A stretch of 64,000 bases of DNA, from contig JBOEGX010000002.1 of NCBI GenBank assembly GCA_050633645.1, positions 496,001 through 560,000 of the forward strand. The letters run 5' to 3'. The notes below the pieces were generated by a model that was not told the origin of the DNA, ran no database searches, and worked only from the letters and a program-made list of their open reading frames with translations. This document shows, piece by piece, positions 35,916-44,397 of the stretch (the first letter of the stretch is position 1; each line of letters opens with the position of its first letter). The DNA is from UBA1672 sp050633645. Its GTDB lineage: Bacteria; Pseudomonadota; Alphaproteobacteria; Micavibrionales; Micavibrionaceae. Position numbers and translations under genes: made by a program.

Positions 35916-37073
35916 TTATGAGCCCGTACTCGAAGAAAGCAAGAGATAAGCACGTCGATCAATTTGACCGCTTTCAAAAGCAATCTCAGCAGACTTTTCC
36001 ATACTTTGGCCATATTGATTGATCATTCTTTGAATCTCGTTAGACCATTTTGTAAAATGCATATCCATTAATTTTTCACGTACGTCATCTGGGAAGCTCA
36101 TCCACTCACGAACACCGCAACGTCCGCCACCAACGCGCTGAACGAGAGCTTGAGTGACAATAAGGCGTAAAGTTTCTATTAAGGAGACAGCCCTCTCTTC
36201 GCGTTCTTCCATTTCATAGGTAGAGAGCATTCTTTGAACTGTATTCGCAACACCCAAGGTGTGCGTAGTTGTGTAAACGAGATGCCCAGTTTGTGCTGCT
36301 TCAATCGCAGCGTTAATCGTCTCGCGGTCACGCGCCTCACCCACAAGAATTACCTCGGGTTTACGGCGCAGTGCGTTACGAATACCTGCCGCAAAGTTAG
36401 GAAGGTGTCGGGGGATCTCAGTTTGAGATACGAGGGAGCGCGGGCTGTGAATACTGTCATAAACATATTCAATAGGCGCTTCGTAAGTAAGCATTTTTCC
36501 GCATCCGCGCGGACGTTCTAATATCATACGATTCCCCGCCGCCAATAAGGTACTTTTACCTGATCCCGTTGGTCCTGTAATCACAACCATTCCTTGACGT
36601 GGTGACCACGCATCGCGAATTTCCTGCTCAATATGAAGGTCGTTCATAGTTGGTGGTTCGCTAGGCAGTGCACGCATAGTAATTTGTGCGCCATCCCGTC
36701 CCTTGGTCAGAATAGCAGTAATATTGACACGAAAGCGAATGCGTGTATATCGATCAGGCCTGATTTCATAGGATACATCCAGATCACGTCCAGAGGCTAA
36801 GCGCGCACGCGCCTCCGGCCCATAAAGTCTTTCAAGAAAAACGGCCATATCCGCTGCGTCTAAACTGCGAACTGTTCCAGGGTATAGCTCACCACTAATC
36901 TCATTATAAACGGGGCGTTCACTTTGTATGGTTATATCAGAAGAGTTTTGTTTTACGCACCATAGAAGAAAGTCGTCAACATCCTCATGCGCAAATCGTT
37001 GCGGTTCATCAGGCCACGTTTTAGCGTGATCATCTGATGCCTTAACAAGGCTTACTGGTTTGCGGGCTTCCAT
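35916..37073 (-). CDS. dotB: DotB secretion ATPase (VirB11/PilT-like)
   Basis: 385 residues, near Legionella DotB (377). The C-terminal RecA domain has Walker A ITGPTGSGKSTLLAA near residue 169, the Asp box, Walker B EVILVGEARDRETI near residue 245 and the His-box region TGHLVYTTTHTLG. The N-terminal domain has SSDITIQSERPVYNEISGELY like PilT-family ATPases. DotB docks on DotO at the cytoplasmic base and drives the machine. Ribosome site GGAG four bases upstream; start overlaps dotC by 22 bases. Confidence 0.95.
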   Translation of the reverse strand: MEARKPVSLVKASDDHAKTWPDEPQRFAHEDVDDFLLWCVKQNSSDITIQSERPVYNEISGELYPGTVRSLDAADMAVFLERLYGPEARARLASGRDLDVSYEIRPDRYTRIRFRVNITAILTKGRDGAQITMRALPSEPPTMNDLHIEQEIRDAWSPRQGMVVITGPTGSGKSTLLAAGNRMILERPRGCGKMLTYEAPIEYVYDSIHSPRSLVSQTEIPRHLPNFAAGIRNALRRKPEVILVGEARDRETINAAIEAAQTGHLVYTTTHTLGVANTVQRMLSTYEMEEREERAVSLIETLRLIVTQALVQRVGGGRCGVREWMSFPDDVREKLMDMHFTKWSNEIQRMINQYGQSMEKSAEIAFESGQIDRRAYLLLSSSTGS

Positions 37074-37939
37074 GACTCCGCTCCAGTTATAAGTTCAGGT
37101 ACACCAGTAATCTGAACAGCACGGTCACCAACACGCATTTGATCACCGCCGCCAGTAATTCCGCGGTCGATTTGTAATGCGTATGGTGGAGAAACCATTC
37201 CTTGAGCAAGTAACATACGATATCTAATCATACCTTGAAAATCAGACTCAAGGCGTGCTAAATCACTTCTAAAAATTTCATCGGCTTGTTCCCAACCAAA
37301 TTTCCAGCCTTTTGCAACATGTTCGACCCAAACTTCACGTTCTTTGTCATTCTGGGGAACAAGAATATCAGGCGGAGGTAGGACTTCTCCCCATTCGCGT
37401 TCAAGATATATTCTCCATGTTCTGGGCGCCGAAACGATGCGGGCATTTTTTATAATATTGTAAATTTTGTCAGATACTGCGGCTGTTTGTCCGTCAAGAT
37501 CAACAAGCATAGAGTTCATTGATTCTGTAATCACTGGGGGTTCTATCAACAAACCCGATGGAGCAGAAACAAGAAGTTGGTTAAAGCTAAAAACTTTATC
37601 AAGATAACGCGCCCGAACATCAAGTTCTTGCCTTATTTGATATGTTCGTTTTGCTAAGCCACCTCTGGCACCAAAAGATGTTGCTGCCTCTCTTATCGCT
37701 TCCATACGGATATCGATAGGCATATTGTTATCTTCTTCGGTTTCGGCATATTCTGCCTCATAATCCATAAGATTTTCTATTTCAACAGGTTCTTCACTAG
37801 AATCTGTAATAGGAACTTCTCTATCAACAGGAAGGCTGTAACCATCGCGAGGGTCAGGAAGAATTCCCGCATTCGCTGTGGCATACGGATATGCCACGAC
37901 ACTAAAAACAAGTCCAGTTGTCAGTAAAAAGCGACGCAT
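37052..37939 (-). CDS. dotC: DotC, outer-membrane-associated core protein
   Basis: 295 residues, similar to Legionella DotC (303). After the N-terminal signal sequence (LLTTGLVFSVVAYPYATANA) the family motifs are visible: RMEAIREAATSFGARGGLAKRTYQI, RYLDKVFSFNQLL, PPVITES, ARIVSAPRTWRIYLEREW, HVAKGWKFGWEQADEIF and RYRMLLAQGMVSPP. Legionella DotC is a lipoprotein; here there is no cysteine at the cleavage site, so this copy appears to be a soluble periplasmic protein. It sits between dotD and dotB in the conserved order. Confidence 0.93.
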   Translation of the reverse strand: MRRFLLTTGLVFSVVAYPYATANAGILPDPRDGYSLPVDREVPITDSSEEPVEIENLMDYEAEYAETEEDNNMPIDIRMEAIREAATSFGARGGLAKRTYQIRQELDVRARYLDKVFSFNQLLVSAPSGLLIEPPVITESMNSMLVDLDGQTAAVSDKIYNIIKNARIVSAPRTWRIYLEREWGEVLPPPDILVPQNDKEREVWVEHVAKGWKFGWEQADEIFRSDLARLESDFQGMIRYRMLLAQGMVSPPYALQIDRGITGGGDQMRVGDRAVQITGVPELITGAESWKPANQ

Positions 37940-37975
37940 AAAAAAAACCTCTTAAAATTACTCAAATATTTGATA

Positions 37976-38494
37976 TTAGCCGCCCAAACCAGCGTTTGGA
38001 GCATAATAAATTTCGACCATACGTGATTGTGCATCAACTTTAACATCGCCACGCGTACCAAGCTGGAGACCTATATCTCTAAGTGAATCAACAACGCGTG
38101 TGTTTTCCGCATCTACAGATACAACAACAGGAATAGAAGGGGGGTTACCCAAAACAAGGAAGCCATATCCCGCGCGGTCTGCTAAGGTTTTGGCAATCGG
38201 CTCAATCGGGCCAACCCAGTTGACGCTGATTGCGCGTCGAAGCTCTACAGGAACATCCGCAACTGGCGACATATCAACCGCTGGGGTTCGTGCCTTTTCA
38301 ACAGAAGCCAAGGTTTGCAAAGCCGACGAAGCACGATCTGCTGATTCGGCGAGCATTGCCGAAACAGTATCGGGCGAGGCCACGATTTGCGGGCTTCCAC
38401 CGCTAAATTTTGAACTGGATGTATTGGAGGAAGAACAGCCCGTTGTCAGTGCAAGTCCGCATAACAAAGGAAAAATCAGTAGATTACGATACAT
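37976..38494 (-). CDS. dotD: DotD lipoprotein
   Basis: 172 residues, near Legionella DotD (163). The signal peptide ends in a lipobox, LALTTGCSSSN, so the mature protein is lipid-anchored. The C-terminal secretin-N0-like domain has ISVNWVGPIEPIAKTLADRAGYGF and NPPSIPVVVSVDAENTRVVDSLRDIG, consistent with the known DotD fold. DotD helps target DotH to the outer membrane together with DotC. First gene of the dotDCB-icmT run; dotC follows after 36 bases. Confidence 0.92.
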   Translation of the reverse strand: MYRNLLIFPLLCGLALTTGCSSSNTSSSKFSGGSPQIVASPDTVSAMLAESADRASSALQTLASVEKARTPAVDMSPVADVPVELRRAISVNWVGPIEPIAKTLADRAGYGFLVLGNPPSIPVVVSVDAENTRVVDSLRDIGLQLGTRGDVKVDAQSRMVEIYYAPNAGLGG

Positions 38495-38687
38495 AACTTT
38501 AAATTACCCTAAAATCAAAAGACGAATTAGTCTATTGGAAATACTAGACAAATTTGTTTCGCAAATCAAGAATAACTAAACATTTTTATAATATAAAATG
38601 ATGTTTTTTTATTTTACTTATTTTATATACGGAATGTTTTGTTATTAAAAACTATGCCAACCCTACAGTCACATTGCACTTGAAAGA

Positions 38688-39104
38688 TTATCGGTCCGTT
38701 TTGATTAGGCCATTTTTTTTCATGAGCTCAAGCACACGTTTTTTGTATTTTTCTCCATATTTTGGTGTTCGGGAGTGATAATGTTGAAGAGCTTGGGTTA
38801 AGTTTTGTGTTTCATTGATGTGCCCACGCAGAATCCACGCTGCAACTTTTGTGTTTGTGCAGGCATCATCTCGCACCCATTTATGCGCCGTATTAACACT
38901 AACGCCCCATTCATCTGCGAGCTCGGGAAGCCATAACGTATTAATCTGCATGGGACCAAGATCATATGACCCGTTTGTGTTTTTCACTTGTTGTCCGACT
39001 TTTCCGCCTTCTGCCTTATAAATACCAACCAAAAGCGCAGGGGGAACATCATATGTCTGAGAGGCCATCATGATACAGGCTGCAAGTATTTTTGAAGCGG
39101 CCAT
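38688..39104 (-). CDS. Lytic transglycosylase (SLT domain), secretion-associated
   Basis: 138 residues made almost entirely of one SLT lysozyme-like domain: YDVPPALLVGIYKAEGGKVG with the probable catalytic Glu32, SYDLGPMQINTLWLPELA, and a late LTQALQHYHSRTPKYGEKY. Such VirB1-type enzymes open peptidoglycan for type IV machines, and its position upstream of dotD supports that role. No clear signal peptide is visible at the annotated start, which is odd for a periplasmic enzyme; export may use a weak N-terminal hydrophobic stretch (SKILAACIMMAS) or the machine itself. Confidence 0.85.
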   Translation of the reverse strand: MAASKILAACIMMASQTYDVPPALLVGIYKAEGGKVGQQVKNTNGSYDLGPMQINTLWLPELADEWGVSVNTAHKWVRDDACTNTKVAAWILRGHINETQNLTQALQHYHSRTPKYGEKYKKRVLELMKKNGLIKTDR

Positions 39105-39164
39105 TAAAAAAACTCCGTAAACTCAAAATCTTAAGGCGATTATAAACAAATCCGCACAGAAACG

Positions 39165-40088
39165 TTACTTTTTTTTGTAAAAAGACATCGGCTTGAGTTT
39201 TTTCTCAGCTTCTGGTGCAAAGGCATCCGCATCAATCGTGATATCATCAAGGAAATTATCAATAGATTGAAAGTCCCCATCGCCTTGTTGAGGGGGGGCG
39301 TCATTAGGAAGTATGCTCTCGGTAAGCTCCAAGATCATATCATATCGCATCTGAAACGCCGCCCATATATTAGCGATTTGCCTATCTGGGCTTTCACTAT
39401 CTAATGAAGATTGGGAAATCCCTTCAATGCGTTTTAATTCCTGAAGATGCGCGGAGGCATAAAGTTCTGCCAGATTATGAAGAATATATCGATTGGCTTC
39501 TTTGTTCTCTATATGAGAGAGGTTTTCATGAATAAGGCTGTCTTTCATATCAGTGACGTGTTGGTAAAGCTTTTCAGAAACGTTTTGTATCATTTTTTGC
39601 GGCGTCTGCCCGAACGAGAATTGACATACGGCATTTACAATTGGGGCGGTACTTTCCAAATACTTTAAATCAGCCAGGTTTTTTAAAAATGAAGCAGGTC
39701 TATGTGCATTTTCAGGATAAATATCACTGAGCTTTTGTAAGGGGATATAATCTTCGCAAAAAATAAGAGACGCATCAATTGCGGCAATATGCCTTTTTAT
39801 ATCAGAATCACTAGGAATTTTATGCGTCTTATTATATTCAGACGCGATATACTTTGCGCAAAGGGACGCCATATGAAGCCGAAGCGCCAAATTATCTTTA
39901 TCGCTTTTAGATATATCTAGAATATTTTTTAGTTCTTCACTCTCTAAAACCACCTTTTCTAAAAGAGCGGCTATGGTATTTGCTGTTTCTTCGGCGCTGT
40001 TTGGTGCATCGGGGTTATGAGCCAGGCTACTCGCCAACGGCAAGCTAATATGGTGCATTATATAAGAGAGAAGCTCAACGGTTTTCAT
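39165..40088 (-). CDS. Uncharacterised alpha-helical protein upstream of dot genes
   Basis: 307 residues, mostly helical, with no signal peptide or membrane segment and a disordered acidic tail (DFQSIDNFLDDITIDADAF) ending in a basic SFYKKK. I do not recognise the family. It lies 60 bases upstream of the transglycosylase on the same strand and so may belong to the dot transcript. The KxxxPxSFYKK-type C-terminus and acidic patch resemble signals of translocated substrates in a general way only, so an effector or a cytosolic accessory are both possible. Confidence 0.72.
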   Translation of the reverse strand: MKTVELLSYIMHHISLPLASSLAHNPDAPNSAEETANTIAALLEKVVLESEELKNILDISKSDKDNLALRLHMASLCAKYIASEYNKTHKIPSDSDIKRHIAAIDASLIFCEDYIPLQKLSDIYPENAHRPASFLKNLADLKYLESTAPIVNAVCQFSFGQTPQKMIQNVSEKLYQHVTDMKDSLIHENLSHIENKEANRYILHNLAELYASAHLQELKRIEGISQSSLDSESPDRQIANIWAAFQMRYDMILELTESILPNDAPPQQGDGDFQSIDNFLDDITIDADAFAPEAEKKLKPMSFYKKK

Positions 40089-40201
40089 AGTATTCTGGTG
40101 TGCCTATAATTCCTAAAGTCACAGATATACTGTAAAAAACAAAATGACGAAAGAGGAAAGCTCAATCGCCATTTTATAAATCGATGAAATCTCACACTAT
40201 G

Positions 40202-41068
40202 TTATGTGCGTGATCCTATATCTTTAATAAGTGCCTCAATATCTTTTGGCTTACCACGAATGATTTTAACTTTATCATCCGTCCCACGATATACAACCAA
40301 TGGCGTAGCACTTAATTTCCAAGACTGCATAATCGCTAGATTGCGCTCCACCCCTTGGCTGTTAATTTCCATCTTCGCAGGCAAAGCATTAGGGTTACCA
40401 TCCAGATGTTCCCACCAAACGGCTTCGGGGCCAGGCGTAGCAAGAAGGAACGCGGCTTGCGCCTTTGTGACATCTTTTAATCCCACTGGAATCATACGTA
40501 CCTGCACTTTTCCTGATTCAATATAGGGGCGCATCGCCACCATCATGTCATGACAATGTGGGCATTGTGGGTCAATAAAGCTGTAGATCATCGGGGTTCC
40601 AGCTTGACCGATTGGCACCCAGTTGCTGTTTTCGATGTCGTAATAAAGCTGCTCAGAAGGGGTTTTAAACTCGTAACGCTTATCAACCTCTGCTTTTGTA
40701 ACGGTCGCGGGCTTATCAGATGTAAGAACATCTAAAAACTTGCCATCACCTTGCTCACGCAGGCGGCGAACCTGATCAATCGTAACGGCATTGCCCTTAT
40801 CATCAAATAAAAGCCCTGTTAAAAACGCCCCCGTTCCAGGCATCACATAAAAATACTGCTCCTGGCCGTTTTTAATCGCAATCCATGCCTCAAGCCCAAA
40901 ATCTTTTCCCAGAAATCTAACTTGTGCACCCTCATTAACAAGATTTTGTATCGGATCAGGAAGGCTAGGCAATAATGTATTATCTTGCGCGGACACGGGC
41001 ATCGCACTGGCAAACAGGGCAACAGTTGACGCAATAACGGCGAGTTTTGAAAAAGGTTTATATATCAT
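40202..41068 (-). CDS. Periplasmic thiol:disulfide isomerase, DsbC/DsbG-like
   Basis: 288 residues. Signal peptide (LAVIASTVALFASAMPVSA), an N-terminal dimerisation-like region (about 30-110), then a thioredoxin fold with active site CPHC in YSFIDPQCPHCHDMM and the cis-Pro loop SATPLVVYRG. DsbC/G proteins rearrange or protect cysteines in the periplasm. The location between the dot cluster and the que operon, near Cys-rich exported proteins encoded at 21914-27721, makes those proteins plausible clients. That link is inference. Confidence 0.85.
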   Translation of the reverse strand: MIYKPFSKLAVIASTVALFASAMPVSAQDNTLLPSLPDPIQNLVNEGAQVRFLGKDFGLEAWIAIKNGQEQYFYVMPGTGAFLTGLLFDDKGNAVTIDQVRRLREQGDGKFLDVLTSDKPATVTKAEVDKRYEFKTPSEQLYYDIENSNWVPIGQAGTPMIYSFIDPQCPHCHDMMVAMRPYIESGKVQVRMIPVGLKDVTKAQAAFLLATPGPEAVWWEHLDGNPNALPAKMEINSQGVERNLAIMQSWKLSATPLVVYRGTDDKVKIIRGKPKDIEALIKDIGSRT

Positions 41069-41173
41069 CTAAAGTTCGGCCTTTCATGGATACTATACTT
41101 CTTAAATCTTGAATTCGCTTAAGATAGCGGGAACGTCACATGATTACAAATCTTTTTCGATGTGGCAGCCGCA

Positions 41174-41638
41174 TTAGCCACGCCCGCGATAATGCGGAAC
41201 ATCTTGCGGCGGTATCCAAACGCCGCTCGGCGCTTCGCCCGTTTGATAAAATACGTCAATCGGAATCCCGCCACGTGGATACCAATACCCACCAATGCGA
41301 AGCCATTTAGGATCAGTAATGTTAATAATACGCTTGGCAATTTCCAACGTGCAATCCTCATGAAATGCCCCGTGATTACGAAACGACCCAAGGAAGAGCT
41401 TAAGTGATTTGCTCTCCACCAGATAATCATTCGGTACATAATCAATCATTAAATGCGCGAAATCCGGCGCACCTGTAAGGGGGCACATAGATGTAAATTC
41501 CGGCGCAGTAAAGCGCACGCAATACGCCATATCCTTCTTCGGATTGGGTACACGCTCCAACACTGCTTCCTCTGGGTTTGCGGGTAACGCGGTCTGCGCC
41601 CCAAGCTGCGTTAGATTTTCATAGATATTGTCAGTCAT
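41174..41638 (-). CDS. queF: NADPH-dependent 7-cyano-7-deazaguanine reductase QueF
   Basis: 154 residues, the short (YkvM-type) form. It reduces preQ0 to preQ1 in queuosine synthesis. The catalytic Cys is in FTSMCPLTGAPDFAHL; the substrate-binding Glu/His lie in VESKSLKLFLGSFRNHGAFHEDC. The start ATG overlaps the stop of the upstream membrane-protein gene (ATGA), so the two are translationally coupled. Last gene of the que operon. Confidence 0.93.
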   Translation of the reverse strand: MTDNIYENLTQLGAQTALPANPEEAVLERVPNPKKDMAYCVRFTAPEFTSMCPLTGAPDFAHLMIDYVPNDYLVESKSLKLFLGSFRNHGAFHEDCTLEIAKRIINITDPKWLRIGGYWYPRGGIPIDVFYQTGEAPSGVWIPPQDVPHYRGRG

Positions 41639-42492
41639 GGTTTATTCCTTTCGATAAGGCCTTGGTAAATCAAGCTTATAAAAGCAATTTCAACACAGAC
41701 ACATGTAAAATATATCGTTGTTTCAAGTGCGTAAAAGAACTCAAAAAATAATGCATTCATCTGGTTACTCGGCGCTATCCAATGGATAATAATGAGTAGA
41801 ATGCCAATGCTATATACGGGAAGGTAAATAATAAGTCCGACAAGATAAACCCTGAAAATATTACCTTTTATCATCTTAATAAGGTCTGGGGTTTTCTGTA
41901 TTCTCGGTTTGTTTGAAACTGCAAGATATACCCAAACCAAAATCATAGAGGCGAAAACGAGGTCATCTATAAAAGTGATAAAATAATGTGCTAAGGTATA
42001 AATATAAGAATTGGTTTTTGTTAATCCACTATCAAAATTTAGCATTTCTATCAAAATATCTGTGACTGATTCATGAAGGAATAAAAATAAAATCGCTATA
42101 AATACATAGGGAATAAAAAAGAAAATCTCCCTTTTGTGAAATTTAAAATACCAAAATATTCGGAATATTATTCTTTGTTCGGTAATGCCTCGTTGATATT
42201 TAAATTCCTGCAAGTTGTTTTCATTTAGTATATAGAAGCGATATAATCCAACAATAAAGGGAACAATTATCAGAGTTTCAATGATGATAGTGATGTATCT
42301 ATCAGTATCTGAAAGTTTAATAAATTCTGAAATCGTATAAACGATAGAAAAGTAACGGTTTAAAACATCAAAACAAAGTAAAAATAGTAGCGTAATCCAA
42401 CCTAATAAAAAAACCGTTTTTTTATTTTCGAACGCAAGATTGAGGCTTGCCTTTATAGTTGGGATGATTGCAATCTTATAAGATTTTTTCAT
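41635..42492 (-). CDS. AT-rich six-span membrane protein inside the que operon
   Basis: 285 residues with about six hydrophobic helices (TVFLLGWITLLFLLCFDVL, YITIIIETLIIVPFIVGLY, EIFFFIPYVFIAILFLFLH, FVFASMILVWVYLAV-like, YLVGLIIYLPVYSIGILL, TIYFTCVCVEIAFISL). Family not recognised. It begins 2 bases after queE and overlaps queF by 4 bases, so it is truly part of the operon. Its composition is clearly more AT-rich than the que genes beside it, which suggests later acquisition. A transporter for a queuosine precursor is one idea from context; known precursor transporters (QueT, YhhQ) do not obviously match. Confidence 0.8.
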   Translation of the reverse strand: MKKSYKIAIIPTIKASLNLAFENKKTVFLLGWITLLFLLCFDVLNRYFSIVYTISEFIKLSDTDRYITIIIETLIIVPFIVGLYRFYILNENNLQEFKYQRGITEQRIIFRIFWYFKFHKREIFFFIPYVFIAILFLFLHESVTDILIEMLNFDSGLTKTNSYIYTLAHYFITFIDDLVFASMILVWVYLAVSNKPRIQKTPDLIKMIKGNIFRVYLVGLIIYLPVYSIGILLIIIHWIAPSNQMNALFFEFFYALETTIYFTCVCVEIAFISLIYQGLIERNKP

Positions 42493-42494
42493 TC

Positions 42495-43214
42495 CTATAC
42501 ACCCTTCTCATTTCCCCAAATAAGCGTATGGAGCTGTGGCAGGATGGTGGCATTATACCATTGATCCGCTGCTGCTTTGTCAATCAACCATCGCATGCGA
42601 TCCATAATACCGTCTATATCTATATGCTCGCTCTCCTCCGTCGGTGGGGTATGGTTTACGGGTTGTAAATAGAGCGGTAGAGCAGGATAGCGCGCCGCCG
42701 CATCCCGTGCATATTCATAATCCGCATCATCCATAATCACAATTTTCATCGCAAGCGTTGGAGCATTTCCCGCCGCGTTCAAGCACGCATCAAATTTATC
42801 CCAATCAGTAACCTCGCTGCTGCTCGGTGGTTTGGGGGAGAGCGTGAGAACATCCAAATCCTTAAACCAGTCTTGCGCGATTGACCCTTGCGTTTCCAGT
42901 GCGAATTTATATCCCTTCGCATGTCCCATATCAATTAAATCACCAAGCGGCTGTATCGCGGGATTACCGCCCGAGAGCGTCACCATCAATGGCACGCCGC
43001 CCGAAAGCGCCTCAATCCGCGCCATAATTTCACCCGCGCGCATGGTTTTCCATTTATGGCGATATTGGCTGTCAACGGCGTGGAGCGTGTCACACCACGA
43101 ACATCTGTAATCACACCCGCCCGTGCGAACAAACACAGTCGGCTGTCCAATTAGTGCCCCTTCACCCTGTATAGTCGGGCCGAAAATCTCGGAAATACGG
43201 ATCGTAGCTGCCAT
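42495..43214 (-). CDS. queE: 7-carboxy-7-deazaguanine synthase QueE
   Basis: 239 residues, radical SAM enzyme with the CxxxCxxC cluster motif in GGCDYRCSWCDT near residue 33, preceded by ISEIFGPTIQGEGALIGQPTVFVR, typical of QueE. It converts 6-carboxytetrahydropterin to CDG. The start overlaps the queD stop at a single base (43214). The middle has VTLSGGNPAIQPL, the SAM-binding glycine motif. Confidence 0.93.
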   Translation of the reverse strand: MAATIRISEIFGPTIQGEGALIGQPTVFVRTGGCDYRCSWCDTLHAVDSQYRHKWKTMRAGEIMARIEALSGGVPLMVTLSGGNPAIQPLGDLIDMGHAKGYKFALETQGSIAQDWFKDLDVLTLSPKPPSSSEVTDWDKFDACLNAAGNAPTLAMKIVIMDDADYEYARDAAARYPALPLYLQPVNHTPPTEESEHIDIDGIMDRMRWLIDKAAADQWYNATILPQLHTLIWGNEKGV

Positions 43215-43573
43215 TATGAAGGCCTGTATTCCGCGCAGGATTTAGGGGTTTCGCGGACGCGCACCGCCGTTACTTCGCTCCAACGGCTCTTGCACCAATC
43301 ATAAAGATACTTTGCTAAATTCTCCGCCGTTACATTATCGTCGCCTAAAACATCGTTTAAATGACGGTGATCAATCGTGGAATCGATATAGGTTTTAAGC
43401 TCATCAAGCTCACGATAGTCGCGCACAAAGCCATATTGATCAAGGTTTTCGGATTGCAGTTCAACCTCTACCACATAATTATGCCCATGCATGCGCGAAC
43501 ACGGGTGATCTTCGGGCAGTTGCGGTAAAATATGCGAAGCAGAAAAATGATATTCTTTATATATGGTGTACAT
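43214..43573 (-). CDS. queD: 6-carboxy-5,6,7,8-tetrahydropterin synthase QueD
   Basis: 119 residues of the 6-pyruvoyl-tetrahydropterin synthase fold. Zinc ligands: His in FSASHIL, and the pair in CSRMHGHNYVVEV; that segment also holds the catalytic Cys. The DHRHLND and late RVRETP motifs complete the active site. It forms 6-carboxytetrahydropterin from dihydroneopterin triphosphate. Two bases separate it from queC. Confidence 0.93.
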   Translation of the reverse strand: MYTIYKEYHFSASHILPQLPEDHPCSRMHGHNYVVEVELQSENLDQYGFVRDYRELDELKTYIDSTIDHRHLNDVLGDDNVTAENLAKYLYDWCKSRWSEVTAVRVRETPKSCAEYRPS

Positions 43574-43575
43574 GG

Positions 43576-44283
43576 CTACGCCGCCCCCTTTTCGGCATTT
43601 TCAACTGCGTTCTTCCAAAAATCAGGATCCGCATATGCGGTGGGGTCATTCACGCCCGCCACGTCAAAAGCCTCAATCCGCTCCACGCACGTCCCGCAGC
43701 GCCCGCAATGCACATCGCCGCCCTTGTAACATGACCATGTATCGGCAAAGGGAGCGTTGAGCCGCGCCCCTTCCGCCGCGATATCGGCCTTGGTCTTGTT
43801 CAAAAATGGCGTATAGAGTTGCATTTCCGCCACGCCCTCAAGCGCATGGTTTTGCATGGTTTCAAACGCCGCGATAAACTCAGGGCGGCAATCAGGATAG
43901 ATGAAATGATCACCCCCGTGAACGGCCGTTGCGATCGCTTGCGCCTCGCGCGCCGCGCCAATTCCATAAGCAATGGTCAACATAATCGCATTGCGGTTGG
44001 GTACAACGGTAATCTTCATGCTTTCTTCGGCATAATGCCCGTCAGGTACATCAATATCATCGGTGAGAGCAGAACCGCTTAAAGCCTTGCCGATATTTTC
44101 GATATCAATAATGTCATGGGGAACGCCCAAGGCCTCGGCAGTCTTCGCGGCGAAGTCTAGCTCCTTCTTATGGCGCTGTCCGTAATCATAGGAAATCAGG
44201 CCGATAAGTTCTTCCTCGGCCGCGACTTTATACGCCAATGTTACAGAATCTAATCCGCCAGAGCAGATAACAATCGTCTTCAT
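43576..44283 (-). CDS. queC: 7-cyano-7-deazaguanine synthase QueC
   Basis: 235 residues, ATP-dependent PP-loop enzyme converting CDG to preQ0. PP-loop VICSGGLDSVTLAY at the N-terminus; VPNRNAIMLTIAYGIG in the middle; zinc site near the C-terminus with four cysteines (SCYKGGDVHCGRCGTCVER). An AAGGA ribosome site precedes the ATG. First gene of queC-queD-queE-(membrane gene)-queF; the leader holds a small hairpin at 44308-44330. Confidence 0.94.
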   Translation of the reverse strand: MKTIVICSGGLDSVTLAYKVAAEEELIGLISYDYGQRHKKELDFAAKTAEALGVPHDIIDIENIGKALSGSALTDDIDVPDGHYAEESMKITVVPNRNAIMLTIAYGIGAAREAQAIATAVHGGDHFIYPDCRPEFIAAFETMQNHALEGVAEMQLYTPFLNKTKADIAAEGARLNAPFADTWSCYKGGDVHCGRCGTCVERIEAFDVAGVNDPTAYADPDFWKNAVENAEKGAA

Positions 44284-44307
44284 TTTCTTTGTCCTTGTTT
44301 TACTTTA

Positions 44308-44330
44308 AATGGGGTAGGCTGCGACCCATT
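44308..44330 (-). repeat. Hairpin in queC leader
   Basis: On the minus strand AATGGG is followed by 11 bases and CCCATT, then an A-rich tail leading into the AAGGA ribosome site of queC. The layout (short stem, loop containing AGCC, A-rich tail overlapping the Shine-Dalgarno) is reminiscent of preQ1-I riboswitches, but I could not form the required pseudoknot helix between loop and tail. Confidence 0.25.
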
Positions 44331-44397
44331 GCGCGAACATATAACAAAGTTTTTCGGAAAATGGAAGGATTTTCAATCTATTATGGCGGCAGTGATG

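Noticed and set aside
38551..38570. Palindrome ACAAATTTGT in the dotD upstream gap as an operator
   Set aside because: Ten-base AT palindromes are frequent by chance in AT-rich intergenic DNA, and no second copy was noticed.
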